The notes beneath the pieces were generated by a model that was not told the origin of the DNA, searched no databases, and worked only from the letters and a program-made list of their open reading frames with translations. Of a stretch of 64,000 nucleotides of DNA, positions 18,697 through 27,238 are shown piece after piece. Numbering within the stretch: position 1 is the stretch's first letter; every line of letters begins with the position of its first letter. Source of the DNA: Fibrella rubiginis (GTDB taxonomy: Bacteria; Bacteroidota; Bacteroidia; Cytophagales; Spirosomataceae); assembly GCF_017353185.1 (NCBI RefSeq), contig NZ_JAFMYV010000003.1, positions 1-64,000 of the forward strand, read 5' to 3'. The position numbers and the translations under genes were made by a program.

Positions 18697-18728
18697 AAGG
18701 TTCAGAGTTGCCCGGCACCCTGGACCTT
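18697..18728. terminator. Bidirectional hairpin between two converging genes
   Basis: AAGGTTCAGAGT (18697-18708) pairs with the segment ending at 18728 as a 12-bp stem with one wobble and one mismatch. The stem overlaps the merC stop codon. The sequence GTCCAAG-GTTCAGA-GTTGC follows the GTYYAAN heptamer style of the elements at 6753 and 53150, so it may be a short or decayed member of that group. Confidence 0.6.
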
Positions 18729-19116
18729 ACACTCCATTCGAATGCTGGAGACGGTGCAGGCGGAGGTTGATGAGGTGCGTAATGACCAGTCCGGCAGAGG
18801 CCACGTAGGCGACGTACTCAAAGACGTGGCTGGTGTTTTCCAGCAAAAGGGCCAGCGCAAAGGCACTAAGAAAACCCCATAGGGCCGCACGGATTGTGGT
18901 TGATGTGTGGTGGCGTGTAGCGAAATAAACGGCCAAAATGTTAATGGCAATAAACACGCAGTCGAGACCCAGGAAGCCGGTACGCAGGGTGTCATCGTTG
19001 CGCAAAAAGCCCGAAGTCATCACCATTACCGGAGCAGCCATGCAGTGAATAATGCACAGCACCGAACCGGTTATGCCAATGTAATCTGCCTTCTTGTCGA
19101 TGAAGTCCGTCTTCAT
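18727..19116 (-). CDS. MerC-domain membrane protein
   Basis: MerC-type proteins are small four-helix inner-membrane metal transporters first known from mercury resistance. This 129-residue protein (start MKTDFIDKKADYIG at 19116) has the vicinal pattern GSVLCIIHCMAAPV in the first helix, where two cysteines and a histidine could bind metal. Three further hydrophobic segments follow. No mer genes are present. It diverges from a lipoprotein gene across two TTGCAA-type palindromes that look like Zur operators, so a zinc-homeostasis role is more likely than mercury (inference). Confidence 0.82.
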   Translation of the reverse strand: MKTDFIDKKADYIGITGSVLCIIHCMAAPVMVMTSGFLRNDDTLRTGFLGLDCVFIAINILAVYFATRHHTSTTIRAALWGFLSAFALALLLENTSHVFEYVAYVASAGLVITHLINLRLHRLQHSNGV

Positions 19117-19165
19117 AGTCGCTCTTGATTGCCTCTTCACAAAACTACGATCATAACTGCCGTAG

Positions 19166-19205
19166 TTGCAATAAGGTTGCAAAAATAGTTGCAACAACGT
19201 TGCAT
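19166..19205. promoter_or_regulatory. Two Zur-like operators between merC-like and lipoprotein genes
   Basis: Two 17-bp sites have the same form: TTGCAA-N5-TTGCAA at 19166-19182 and TTGCAA-N5-TTGCAT at 19189-19205. Their centres are 23 nt apart, about two helical turns. They lie between divergent genes and the second overlaps the -33 box of the plus-strand promoter. Palindromes of this kind upstream of metal genes suggest a Fur-family repressor such as Zur; the regulator is not in this window. Confidence 0.7.
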
Positions 19206-19218
19206 ATTTGTATGTTTG
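19189..19218 (+). promoter_or_regulatory. Promoter of the lipoprotein gene
   Basis: TTG at 19189-19191 and TATGTTTG at 19211-19218 are 19 nt apart, matching the Bacteroidota promoter. The upstream box lies inside the second palindrome, so a bound repressor would block it. Confidence 0.65.
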
Positions 19219-19243
19219 TTATTCAAACGAAGACATCTTTATT

Positions 19244-19816
19244 ATGCGTACTCAAAACGGGCTGCGGCTTGGCTGGATTGTTGGCATTAGTTTCCTGTTC
19301 GCACTCAATGGCTGCAAAAAAGGGACAGACCCTTTGCCAGCTAATGAAAACGAACTGATTACCACCGTCACGTTGCGGTTTACTCAGGCAGGCACGGCCA
19401 ACACCCAAACAGCCACGTACCAGGACAAAGACGGCGACGGCGGGGCAGCCCCTACCAAGTTCGATACCATCACCCTGACCGCTAACACCAGCTACAGCCT
19501 GACTGTCGATCTGCTCGACGAAAGCAAAACGCCAACCGTATCGGTCACGGACGAGGTCAATTCAAAAAAGGATGAGCACCTGCTTGTGTACGCAACCACC
19601 CCGGCCGCGCTCCTCACCTATACCTATGGCGACAAAGACAGCCGAAACCTACCTGTGGGGATCACTGGTACCATACGCACCGGCACGGCGGGTACGGGCA
19701 CGTTCAACGTACGCCTCCGTCACCAGCCGCCCATCAACGGCACGGCTGTGAAAGATGGTAGCCCTACCCCCGGCTCCGACGATGTGAACCTGAACTTTGG
19801 GCTGACGATAAAATAA
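19244..19816 (+). CDS. Lipoprotein of unknown function
   Basis: A 190-residue protein with a lipoprotein signal: a hydrophobic stretch ending LFALNGC, with the cysteine followed by two lysines. The mature part is rich in Thr, Asp and Gly, for example DKDGDGG, and is probably an all-β domain. The start is at 19244; the earlier TTG would lie inside the promoter. Its control region carries two TTGCAA palindromes shared with the MerC-like gene, which points to metal control, perhaps zinc. I do not recognise a defined family with confidence. Confidence 0.75.
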   Translation: MRTQNGLRLGWIVGISFLFALNGCKKGTDPLPANENELITTVTLRFTQAGTANTQTATYQDKDGDGGAAPTKFDTITLTANTSYSLTVDLLDESKTPTVSVTDEVNSKKDEHLLVYATTPAALLTYTYGDKDSRNLPVGITGTIRTGTAGTGTFNVRLRHQPPINGTAVKDGSPTPGSDDVNLNFGLTIK

Positions 19817-19820
19817 ATAG

Positions 19821-19905
19821 TGGTGAACGATGAATGATGAGTGCGTAGGTTGGCACTGGCTTCTTTACTCACCACTCATCGTTTACCACTTATCACTCAC
19901 CACTC
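19821..19905. repeat. Inverted array of GTGGTGA-like units
   Basis: The left side carries three 7-nt units (GTGGTGA, ACGATGA, ATGATGA). The right side, read on the minus strand, carries five (GTGGTGA, GTGATAA, GTGGTAA, ACGATGA, GTGGTGA). The two sides share units but not order. It starts right after the lipoprotein stop and lies before the ABC exporter gene. The unit family is that of 2914-3006. Confidence 0.8.
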
Positions 19906-19995
19906 TTTTCATTGCCACCTTTTTTGGCGATATGGAGTTTATAAAGTTGGCGCCATCCGGTTCGGTTGGCATTCGATAACACGCCGTCGCTGCTC

Positions 19996-21768
19996 ATGAA
20001 ACTACTGTACTCTTACCTCAGCCGCTACTGGGGCCTGCTGATCCTGGCGCTTGTGCTAGCGACTATCAATCAGGTTTTCTCCCTCCTCGACCCCTACATT
20101 TTCCGCAAAATAATTGACCAGTACGTGGTGAAGCCCGGCGGTACCTGGCGCGACATCAACTTCTGGGGATTTCTTCAAAAAGGGTCAGGTCTGCTCATTT
20201 TGCAGGCGCTGGGCGTGGCTATGGTAAGCCGCATTGCCAAAAACTTCCAGGATTATTACGTCAACGTGATCACGCAGCGGCTTGGCGCGAAGATGTATTC
20301 CGACGGCCTGCAGCATTCGCTGGAACTCCCCTACCAGGTGTTTGAAGACCAGCGTTCGGGCGAGACGCTGGGGATTTTGCAGAAAGTGCGTACCGATGTC
20401 GAGAAGCTGATTCAGTCGTTTGTCAACGTGCTGTTTACGTCTATCGTGGGCATTGTCTTTGTGATGTGGTACGCCAGCACAGTCTACTGGCCCATTGCCC
20501 CGGCCTATTTTCTGACCATCCCGCTACTGGGCTTTGTGAGCTCATTGCTGAGCAAAAAGATCAAGGTGGTACAGAAGAACATCGTGGCTGAAACCACCGC
20601 CCTGGCCGGATCAACCACCGAAAGTCTGCGCAACATTGAACTGGTAAAAAGCCTGGGTCTGGCCCAACAGGAGACCGAACGCCTCAATGGTACCACCAGT
20701 AAGATTCTGAAACTGGAGTTAAAGAAGGTGCGCTACATACGCTCGCTGTCGTTCATTCAGGGCACGTTTGTGAATTTGCTGCGCAACGCCATCATGCTGC
20801 TGATGCTGTTTTTGGTGGTGCAGGGCAAGATCACCGTGGGCGAGTTCTTCTCCTTGTTCATTTACTCATTCGCCATTTTCGGGCCGTTGCAGGAACTGGG
20901 TAACATCATCAACGTATACCGCGAAACGGAGGCGTCGCTGGCCAACTTCCGGCGTATTCTCGACACCCCCCGCGACGAGAAACCAGCGCATCCGCAGGCG
21001 GTGGGGCGCATCGAAAACCTGGCATTCGAGGATGTCCACTTCAAACACCTGTCGGCCAACACGCCTGCCCTGGCGGGCATTTCGTTTGACGTGAAAACGG
21101 GCGAAACCATCGCGTTTGTGGGGCCGTCGGGGTCGGGTAAGACCACGCTGGTGAAGTTGCTGGTGGGCCTTTACCAGCCAAAAACAGGCCAGATTCTGTA
21201 TAATGGCATTCCTGGTACCGACGTTGATCTGGACGAACTGCGCGAGCAAATCGGCTTTGTGACGCAGGATACGCAGCTTTTTGCCGGTTCCATCCGCGAA
21301 AACCTGCTCTTCGTGGCACCCAACGCCACCGACGCCGACTGCCTGCGGGCGCTGCATCAGGCCGCGGCTGATGGCTTATTGGCTCGCGCGCCACAAGGAC
21401 TGGATACGGTCATTGGCGAAGGCGGCGTGAAGGTATCGGGGGGTGAAAAGCAGCGCCTGAGCATTGCCCGTGCCCTGCTGCGCCAACCCGCCCTGCTTGT
21501 CTTCGACGAGGCTACGTCGGCGCTGGATTCACTGACTGAGGAAGAGATTACCAACACCGTGCGGCAACTGTCGGCATCGCAGAACCGCATCACCATCCTG
21601 ATTGCCCACCGCCTCAGCACCATCCTCCACGCCGACCGCATTTTTGTACTGGAAAAAGGCCACGTTGTTGAGCAGGGTGCCCATGCCGAACTCCTCGCCC
21701 ACAAAGGCCTCTACTACGCTATGTGGCGGCAGCAAATCGGTGAAAAGAAGGAAATGGCTTTAGCGTAG
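19996..21768 (+). CDS. ABC exporter, fused membrane and ATPase domains
   Basis: A 590-residue half-transporter of the MsbA/ABCB type that should act as a homodimer in the inner membrane. Residues about 10-305 form a six-helix exporter domain. The ATPase has Walker A GPSGSGKTT (about 376-384), signature VSGGEKQ (about 480-486), Walker B LLVFDEA (about 500-506) and the switch histidine in IAHRLSTI. I start at the ATG at 19996; the frame could extend to a TTG at 19966. It is monocistronic. Cargo is unknown: lipids, peptides and drugs are all possible for this family. Confidence 0.9.
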   Translation: MKLLYSYLSRYWGLLILALVLATINQVFSLLDPYIFRKIIDQYVVKPGGTWRDINFWGFLQKGSGLLILQALGVAMVSRIAKNFQDYYVNVITQRLGAKMYSDGLQHSLELPYQVFEDQRSGETLGILQKVRTDVEKLIQSFVNVLFTSIVGIVFVMWYASTVYWPIAPAYFLTIPLLGFVSSLLSKKIKVVQKNIVAETTALAGSTTESLRNIELVKSLGLAQQETERLNGTTSKILKLELKKVRYIRSLSFIQGTFVNLLRNAIMLLMLFLVVQGKITVGEFFSLFIYSFAIFGPLQELGNIINVYRETEASLANFRRILDTPRDEKPAHPQAVGRIENLAFEDVHFKHLSANTPALAGISFDVKTGETIAFVGPSGSGKTTLVKLLVGLYQPKTGQILYNGIPGTDVDLDELREQIGFVTQDTQLFAGSIRENLLFVAPNATDADCLRALHQAAADGLLARAPQGLDTVIGEGGVKVSGGEKQRLSIARALLRQPALLVFDEATSALDSLTEEEITNTVRQLSASQNRITILIAHRLSTILHADRIFVLEKGHVVEQGAHAELLAHKGLYYAMWRQQIGEKKEMALA

Positions 21769-21794
21769 GTTTCGTTTAAGAGGCATCAGGGAGC

Positions 21795-21826
21795 TTTGTG
21801 GTAACGCGCCAAAGAAAGTAGATTTG
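21795..21826 (+). promoter_or_regulatory. Promoter of the HNH gene pair
   Basis: TTTG at 21795-21798 and TAGATTTG at 21819-21826 are separated by 20 nt, a full consensus match. Transcription would start near 21833, shortly before the ATG at 21849. Confidence 0.7.
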
Positions 21827-21848
21827 TGGAAAGCCAACGGCAACAAAA

Positions 21849-22088
21849 ATGAACAGGCCAACATCTGTATTCGACGAAGTATCAACGTTCATCGCTGGCA
21901 TGGACCCCCAAAAGGTGGTGAATTTCAAACCGTCCCCAACGCACCAGAAACGACTCGATTTTTTGCTAGATAAACAGAGGGAAGCAACTCTGTCGTCTGA
22001 GGAGAGAGCCGAAATTGAGCAATACCTGATACTCAACCGTATCGTAGGCCTGGCGAAAGCAAGGGCTATAAAAATGCTTCGGGCGTGA
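21849..22088 (+). CDS. Small protein paired with an HNH nuclease
   Basis: A 79-residue, mostly helical protein with the phrase LSSEERAEIEQYLILNRIVGLAKARA. Similar short proteins precede HNH nuclease genes in cyanobacteria and Bacteroidota (family recollection). Its stop codon overlaps the GTG start of the nuclease gene by 4 nt (GTGA), so the two are translationally coupled. The pair is more AT-rich than its neighbours and has its own promoter, which fits an accessory module. Whether the small protein is an antitoxin-like partner is unknown. Confidence 0.75.
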   Translation: MNRPTSVFDEVSTFIAGMDPQKVVNFKPSPTHQKRLDFLLDKQREATLSSEERAEIEQYLILNRIVGLAKARAIKMLRA

Positions 22089-22495
22089 GTCGGTCTATTC
22101 CGCTTGCAGTTAGGAGAAAGGTTTCGCTACGGGCAAATGCACAATGTGAATATTGCTTGGTGGCAGAGCGAGTATCACTTTACAAGTTTCATATCGAACA
22201 TATAAAAAGCCTTAAACACGAGGGCACAAACGACCTAATAAATCTTGCTTATTGTTGTCCTGATTGCAATTATTACAAGGGTTCTGACATTGGCACATTC
22301 AGCGATGATGGGGAGTCGCTTATTCGTTTCTATAATCCAAGAAAAGATCGCTGGGATGATCATTTCGAGCTTGACAACGGGACCATTCATGGCAAGACTG
22401 ATATAGGCAGGGCTACTGTTAAACTATTTAAATTCAATGACATAGACCGCCTTATTTTTCGTCAACAACTGATCGACTTAGGCCTATATCCGTAA
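22085..22495 (+). CDS. HNH endonuclease
   Basis: A 136-residue protein with a compact HNH domain. CEYC near residue 20 and CPDC near residue 58 are the two zinc-binding CxxC pairs, and FHIEHIKSLKHEGTNDLINL carries the catalytic His and Asn. The domain is full, so it is probably an active DNA nuclease. The GTG start overlaps the upstream stop. No methyltransferase or defence genes are next to it, so its target and role are unclear; selfish, phage-related or defence roles are all possible. Confidence 0.88.
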   Translation: MSRSIPLAVRRKVSLRANAQCEYCLVAERVSLYKFHIEHIKSLKHEGTNDLINLAYCCPDCNYYKGSDIGTFSDDGESLIRFYNPRKDRWDDHFELDNGTIHGKTDIGRATVKLFKFNDIDRLIFRQQLIDLGLYP

Positions 22496-22510
22496 AATTC
22501 CATTACCTCA

Positions 22511-24061
22511 TCAATAAGCCACCACAAGCCGCCCCTGCATTTGTTTCTGGCTCGTTTTTTCGCGTTGCTGTAACGTATAATCTATATGCCAGGCATAGAC
22601 GCCGGGCTGGCAAACGGCCCCTTTACACATTCCGTTCCACTCAAAAGGAGCCGTCTCCGTGTGGAAGATCAACTCACCCCACCGGTTGAAAATGGACAAT
22701 GATTGCACTGCAATATCGCCGCAGGCAATGGGCTGGAAAACGTCGTTCTGACCATCGTGATTGGGCGTAAAAATGTCGGGTGCGTACACGATGCAGCCAC
22801 ACTCACCGTAGTCTATTGCCACAGAATCCTGTACGGTAGCGCAGGCGTTGCGTACGGTGGCGCGGTAAGTGCCGGAGTGACTGACGGTGCGCTCGGTTTG
22901 GGGGAAAGCATCCTGCCAGGCGAAAGTGCCTTCGGCCACGGCAGGCCTGAGGGTGTAGACCTCGGCCCCGCAGAGTTCTTTGTTGGCACCCAGTTCAAGC
23001 TGAGGCCGTTTGATGAAATTAACCCGAATCGTATCGGCGGCGACGCATCCGGCCTGCCTTATTTGCAGGCTATACTCACCCGGTTGCCCAACCTGAAAAG
23101 TAGGCTGACCGGAGCCATCCTGCCAGCGGTAAGTAGGCGCGTTGGTTGGCCCCATTAGCACAAGCGACTGACCATTGCACAGGGTAGTATCGGCCCCGAG
23201 CGTGAAATCGAGGGCATAATCAACCGTGATGGTATCGCTCAGAGTATTGCAGGGTGTGGTTACTGTGACCCAATATTTGCCGGGTTTTTTCACCAGATAC
23301 GTTGGCGATGTGCTGCCGTCGCTCCATTTATAGTCTATAGCACCGGGCGTAGTGGCTTTGAGCAGGTATGTACTTTTCCGACCGCATAGCGTAGTGTCAT
23401 TACCCAAATTAAGGTCCACAGGCAGCAGTGCCACATCATCGATAAAGACGTAGTAGAAACCCAGAAAAACCGGTAGTGTATTGAAGCTGCCAATAGTCAC
23501 AAACTGTTCGCCGCCGACGGCTTTGATGGTACCGCTAATTTTGTCCCATTTATAAGGACCTGTGATCGTTTTAGCTTGTGAGTCAAGCAGTTGTGGACGA
23601 ACGGGCAACAGGTCTTTGGCCAGCGACGTAATGGGCTGACTTGAAAAACAAGCACCTATCGTTTGCGGCACATACTGGTTAGGCGTTCGGGTGCTGATGT
23701 ACATCTCGAAGTAATAGCATTTGCCCGCTTCGAGGGGTTTGGTCAGGGGTGTAGCCAGGTATTCGGCCCAGCCTTTGTCCAGAAACAGCCGGGCCAAACC
23801 AGCACCGGAATGCGGCGGCAACTCGATCTGATCCGTTGGGAAACACCCGTTGTAGAAGTCGGGCGTGGCCCGGTTTGGGTTATACCAGGGTACCGCTTCT
23901 TCCAGCAGGTTATCTTGCCGCGGGCAGTTACGGTATGTTTCAAAGCCACCGTTGGGTATCAGCGACTGCCCCGTAGCGGTACCGGCTACTGCCAGCACGA
24001 GCCAGCAGAGTATCCAGAAAGAATGTCTGGACCAGGTGTCGATACCCAGGTTTTGTCGCAT
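22511..24061 (-). CDS. Secreted protein with gliding motility-type C-terminal domain
   Basis: A 516-residue exported protein. A signal peptide precedes GQSLIPNGGFE (about residue 33). Residues about 33-220 form a carbohydrate-binding-like β-sandwich typical of proteins opening with LIPNGGFE. Two or three short Ig-like repeats follow, each with LGxDTTLC and YxWxDGSGxPT phrases. The last ~90 residues (YAPDIFTPNHDGQNDVFQP ... IFNRWGELIF) are the gliding motility-associated C-terminal (CHU_C) domain, a T9SS sorting signal. The protein should be displayed on or released from the outer surface. No partner is encoded next to it. Confidence 0.9.
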   Translation of the reverse strand: MRQNLGIDTWSRHSFWILCWLVLAVAGTATGQSLIPNGGFETYRNCPRQDNLLEEAVPWYNPNRATPDFYNGCFPTDQIELPPHSGAGLARLFLDKGWAEYLATPLTKPLEAGKCYYFEMYISTRTPNQYVPQTIGACFSSQPITSLAKDLLPVRPQLLDSQAKTITGPYKWDKISGTIKAVGGEQFVTIGSFNTLPVFLGFYYVFIDDVALLPVDLNLGNDTTLCGRKSTYLLKATTPGAIDYKWSDGSTSPTYLVKKPGKYWVTVTTPCNTLSDTITVDYALDFTLGADTTLCNGQSLVLMGPTNAPTYRWQDGSGQPTFQVGQPGEYSLQIRQAGCVAADTIRVNFIKRPQLELGANKELCGAEVYTLRPAVAEGTFAWQDAFPQTERTVSHSGTYRATVRNACATVQDSVAIDYGECGCIVYAPDIFTPNHDGQNDVFQPIACGDIAVQSLSIFNRWGELIFHTETAPFEWNGMCKGAVCQPGVYAWHIDYTLQQREKTSQKQMQGRLVVAY

Positions 24062-24093
24062 CTCTATCAGAGCCTACATCCCGCTGCCAGTGA

Positions 24094-25152
24094 CTACATA
24101 GCCAGCGTGGCTGACTGAACCTGACCTTTGTTTTCCCAAACAACCACGGCCGTCTGACCTGCTACGGCTAGGCGCGGTAGTTGTCCGGTGCCCAGCACTA
24201 CGGCTGGCTTGTCGGGTTGTTTCACGTAGATCGTTCCAGCCGTTTCCCAGGCCAATACCGGTCGACCGACACTGCTGGCTATGCTACCGTTCTTACCCGC
24301 CGAAATGGCCTGTTCTGCCTCGCCCGGCGAGGCCTGGTAGACCGTGCCTTCGCGCCGCCATACCGTAATGGGTTTACCCGTTTTGGTAAGTGCCAAGCCG
24401 CCTCCGTCCATGGGGCAGGCGGCCAGTTTCCAGGTGCCGTTGCCCAGCTTTTGCGGGGTTGTGTAAGTTTTCCCGGCATCGGCCGAGTGGGCGAGGTACA
24501 AGTCCCGTGAGCCGTTTAGCCAGTTTCGGAACATGACGTAGATGTTGTTGCCCGAGGCCGCCATCGATAGCCGGCAGCACTCGCAAACCGAGCCACTGGG
24601 CGACTGGTAAATGATCCGGTTGGCCGACCACGTCTGTCCGCCATCGGTTGAGGTAGCACCAACAAGCTTGTTTTTCTGGTTGCCCCGCAGATCAAGCCAT
24701 ACAGCGTGGAACGCACCATCCGCTGTTCCTACCACGTCCTGAAAACCTTCTTTGGCTACTTCTGGCACGTCGTTGATTGGGCGGAGCGGTGACCATTGTC
24801 CGGTGGCCCGATTTCGGCGGCAGGCGAATACATTACCCGCTTTATCGACGGCCGTAATCAGCAGGTAACGGTCTGTTACGGCAATTTGCGGCCCACGGGT
24901 AGCCCCGGCTACCAGATTAGGCAGCACGCCAGCCACCGCAGGGGCCGTAAACGTTTGGCCACCATCGGCAGAGAAGGCATAAAAGATGGTGCTGTCGTTA
25001 CCAAACGTGAGATGAATACCCCCACGCTCGTCGGCGATAACAACGGGCAGATGACCCGGTGCCAGTGTGCGCCCTTCGTTGAGAAACCGATGCCCGGAAA
25101 TCACAAACACAGCAAGTACCAAGCTGGTGTACAGCAAACGAACAGGAAGCAT
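24094..25152 (-). CDS. Exported sialidase-like β-propeller protein
   Basis: A 352-residue protein starting with a hydrophobic signal segment (MLPVRLLYTSLVLAVFVISG). Asp-box motifs of the form S-x-D-x-G-x-T-F/W appear as SADGGQTF, STDGGQTW and SADAGKTY, typical of sialidase/BNR propellers. A cysteine cluster CECCRLS and the phrase GVCDRH are typical of non-enzymatic members, and I do not see the full arginine triad of sialidases. Its role may be glycan binding or an unknown hydrolase. The start at 25152 was chosen for the signal sequence; the frame extends to 25200. Confidence 0.75.
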   Translation of the reverse strand: MLPVRLLYTSLVLAVFVISGHRFLNEGRTLAPGHLPVVIADERGGIHLTFGNDSTIFYAFSADGGQTFTAPAVAGVLPNLVAGATRGPQIAVTDRYLLITAVDKAGNVFACRRNRATGQWSPLRPINDVPEVAKEGFQDVVGTADGAFHAVWLDLRGNQKNKLVGATSTDGGQTWSANRIIYQSPSGSVCECCRLSMAASGNNIYVMFRNWLNGSRDLYLAHSADAGKTYTTPQKLGNGTWKLAACPMDGGGLALTKTGKPITVWRREGTVYQASPGEAEQAISAGKNGSIASSVGRPVLAWETAGTIYVKQPDKPAVVLGTGQLPRLAVAGQTAVVVWENKGQVQSATLAM

Positions 25153-25291
25153 AGCCAATGAGTGCGTTAGGTAACGTAAGCAGTACCTGACAAAGCACAA
25201 ACGCCTGACTATATCCTGTAAACGAAATGGCTTATATGGATCTACATGACGATGTCTGAAAAAGCCGGCCTACGCACTGCCCGTCACCTGG

Positions 25292-26032
25292 CTACGATGC
25301 CAGGTGTAGTTGTTCGGCCAGGTGCTCCTGACTGGCTACCAACGCATTTACCCGTTTGTATTCTGCCACGTTGCCAATGTCGTACCAGTAGCCGTCTATG
25401 GGTATCGAAATCGTTTTGAAACCAGCCTGTATGGTTCTCGATACCAGCGACCAGGCATTGAAGGGTTCATTGGCAGGTATCAGCGATAACAAGGCACGTT
25501 TGAACAGATAAATGCCCGCATTGGCCTGAAACAGCAGTTCTGGCTTTTCCCGGATATAATGCACCTCGTTGCCAATCACGTCTAGAATACCCCACGGAAT
25601 GCGTACCGAATACTGAAAGGTAGCCAGCACCATATCGGCATCGTGCAGCACCAGTTCCTGGTATAGGGTCTGGATATTGACGTTGGTGAACAGATCGGCG
25701 TTGATCAACAGGATGTAGTCATGTTGCCAATCCGTTGTAGTGCCCAGCACACCAACGTCGCCCATGGGTTTGTCTTCGCATATATACCGAAAACACAGGC
25801 CCCGTTCCAGCCCTTGGCCTACGTGGTTCATAATCTGGTCGGCCCGGTAGCCTACCGTAAGGGTGATGTCGTCGATACCCTGCTGGATTAGGTGGTCGAT
25901 CAGCCAGTCCAGTATAGGCCGCCCGCCTACGTGGAGCAGTGGTTTGGGTAGGAAGTCTGTCAGGGGAGCGAGCCGGGATCCTCGTCCGCCTGCCGCAATG
26001 ACCGCACTGATGGGTAGAAGGGCATTTTCCAT
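25292..26032 (-). CDS. Sugar-nucleotide transferase (NTP_transferase family)
   Basis: A 246-residue nucleotidyltransferase of the mannose-1-phosphate guanylyltransferase or glucose-1-phosphate thymidylyltransferase type. The opening AVIAAGGRGSRLAPLTDFLPKPLL has the signature AGGxGxRLxPLT with the PK motif. The metal-binding INADLFT and the phrase YWYDIGNVAEYKRVN at the end complete the fold. It makes an NDP-sugar for the glycan pathway. It is the last gene of a four-gene minus-strand unit with an aminotransferase, an epimerase and a glycosyltransferase. The exact sugar is not predictable. Confidence 0.88.
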   Translation of the reverse strand: MENALLPISAVIAAGGRGSRLAPLTDFLPKPLLHVGGRPILDWLIDHLIQQGIDDITLTVGYRADQIMNHVGQGLERGLCFRYICEDKPMGDVGVLGTTTDWQHDYILLINADLFTNVNIQTLYQELVLHDADMVLATFQYSVRIPWGILDVIGNEVHYIREKPELLFQANAGIYLFKRALLSLIPANEPFNAWSLVSRTIQAGFKTISIPIDGYWYDIGNVAEYKRVNALVASQEHLAEQLHLAS

Positions 26033-26053
26033 AAAGGCCTATTGGTCAACATA

Positions 26054-27211
26054 TTATCGAGCGTGTACGGGTGTCAATTGAGTACAAAACGAGCAGACAA
26101 GGCTACTGACAGTTTCCAGATCTGCGTCGCTGATGGAGGTTGAACAAGGAAGCATGATCCCTTCCTGAGCAATACGACCGGTATGGTCGTGGCGGCTGAT
26201 ATACCGGTCCTGCCGGAAAGCGGGCAACCGGTTCATAGGAATCCAGAGCGGACGACTTTCTACGTTATTTTCGGCCAGGTACGTCAGCAGTTCATCGCGG
26301 CGTGAAACGCAGATCACCACGTGCCAGTAGTTTGACGAAACGCCGTCGGTGATGCGCTGACACCGGATGCCTTCTATACCGGCAAAAGCGTCGAGGTAGT
26401 ATTGGTTGATCGCCTGCTTGCGCCGAACAAAGTCGGGTAGTGATTCCATCTGCGCTAGCCCCATGGCCGCCAGCAGGTTTACCAGCCGGTAGTTATAGCC
26501 TACTTCGTCGTGTAGGTACTCCACCGCCGAGGCCTTGGCCTGCATGGTCAGGTGCTTGGCGCGGCGGGCGTCGGCTTCATTATTGGTCAGGATAATGCCC
26601 CCGCTACCGGTCGTGATGATTTTGTTGCCATTGAAGCTCAGGCACCCCATTCGCCCAAACGTACCGGCATGTTGCCCTTTGTAAAATGAGCCCAGCGCCT
26701 CGGCCGTGTCTTCAATCAACGTCAGCCCAAACCGGTCGCAGAGCGCCAGCATGCGCTCCATCTGAACCATATTGCCCAACGTGTGCACGGGCATCAGCGC
26801 GCGCACCGGACAACCCGTTTTTGTGTGAACCGATACACCGTTGAGCAGCCGCGTCTGGGTTTCCAGAAAGTCTTCAAGCAGGTCGAGATCGGGCAGGTAG
26901 GTGTCGGGGTCAATGTCGAGCAACAGGGGCCGTGCGCCCATGTAGGTCACCACATTGGCCGTAGCCACAAACGTCAGGTTAGGCACAATAACAAAGTCGC
27001 CGGGTTGAACACCCGCCACAAGAAGGCTGATGTGCAGGGCCGTGGTGCCACTGCTCACCGCTACGGCATAGCGGGCACCGGTGTAGTCGGCTAGGGCTTT
27101 CTCGAACCGGTTCACATACTGTCCCGTAGCCGATACCCAGTTGGTGTCGAGACAATCCTTGATGTAGGCCCATTCGTTGCCGATCAGGTTGGGTACGCAG
27201 AGAGGAATCAA
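26054..27211 (-). CDS. LegC/DegT-type sugar aminotransferase
   Basis: A 385-residue PLP-dependent enzyme of the DegT/DnrJ/EryC1/StrS family that aminates a keto-sugar nucleotide. The PLP lysine is Lys197 in FNGNKIITTGSGG, and Asp168 (IEDTAEALG) should bind the pyridine nitrogen. The opening IPLCVPNLIGNEWAYIKDCLDTNWVS is typical of the LegC-like branch. It lies 27 nt after the epimerase and 21 nt before the nucleotidyltransferase, so the three act in one pathway toward an amino sugar of a surface glycan. Confidence 0.88.
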   Translation of the reverse strand: MIPLCVPNLIGNEWAYIKDCLDTNWVSATGQYVNRFEKALADYTGARYAVAVSSGTTALHISLLVAGVQPGDFVIVPNLTFVATANVVTYMGARPLLLDIDPDTYLPDLDLLEDFLETQTRLLNGVSVHTKTGCPVRALMPVHTLGNMVQMERMLALCDRFGLTLIEDTAEALGSFYKGQHAGTFGRMGCLSFNGNKIITTGSGGIILTNNEADARRAKHLTMQAKASAVEYLHDEVGYNYRLVNLLAAMGLAQMESLPDFVRRKQAINQYYLDAFAGIEGIRCQRITDGVSSNYWHVVICVSRRDELLTYLAENNVESRPLWIPMNRLPAFRQDRYISRHDHTGRIAQEGIMLPCSTSISDADLETVSSLVCSFCTQLTPVHAR

Positions 27212-27238
27212 GAGCTGAAGGCGGGTTAAGGGTGGACA

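Noticed and set aside
18727..19116. Mercury resistance
   Set aside because: MerC-like fold only; no merA, merR, merT or merP, and the operators suggest zinc or a related metal.
23663..24118. Open frame on the plus strand opposite the gliding-type protein gene
   Set aside because: It is a shadow of the minus-strand gene, with no start context and no family likeness. The same holds for many other opposite-strand frames, such as 3841-4707, 29803-30489 and 53680-54882.
24094..25152. Active sialidase
   Set aside because: Asp-boxes are clear but the arginine triad and nucleophile tyrosine are not visible, so only a sialidase-like propeller is called.
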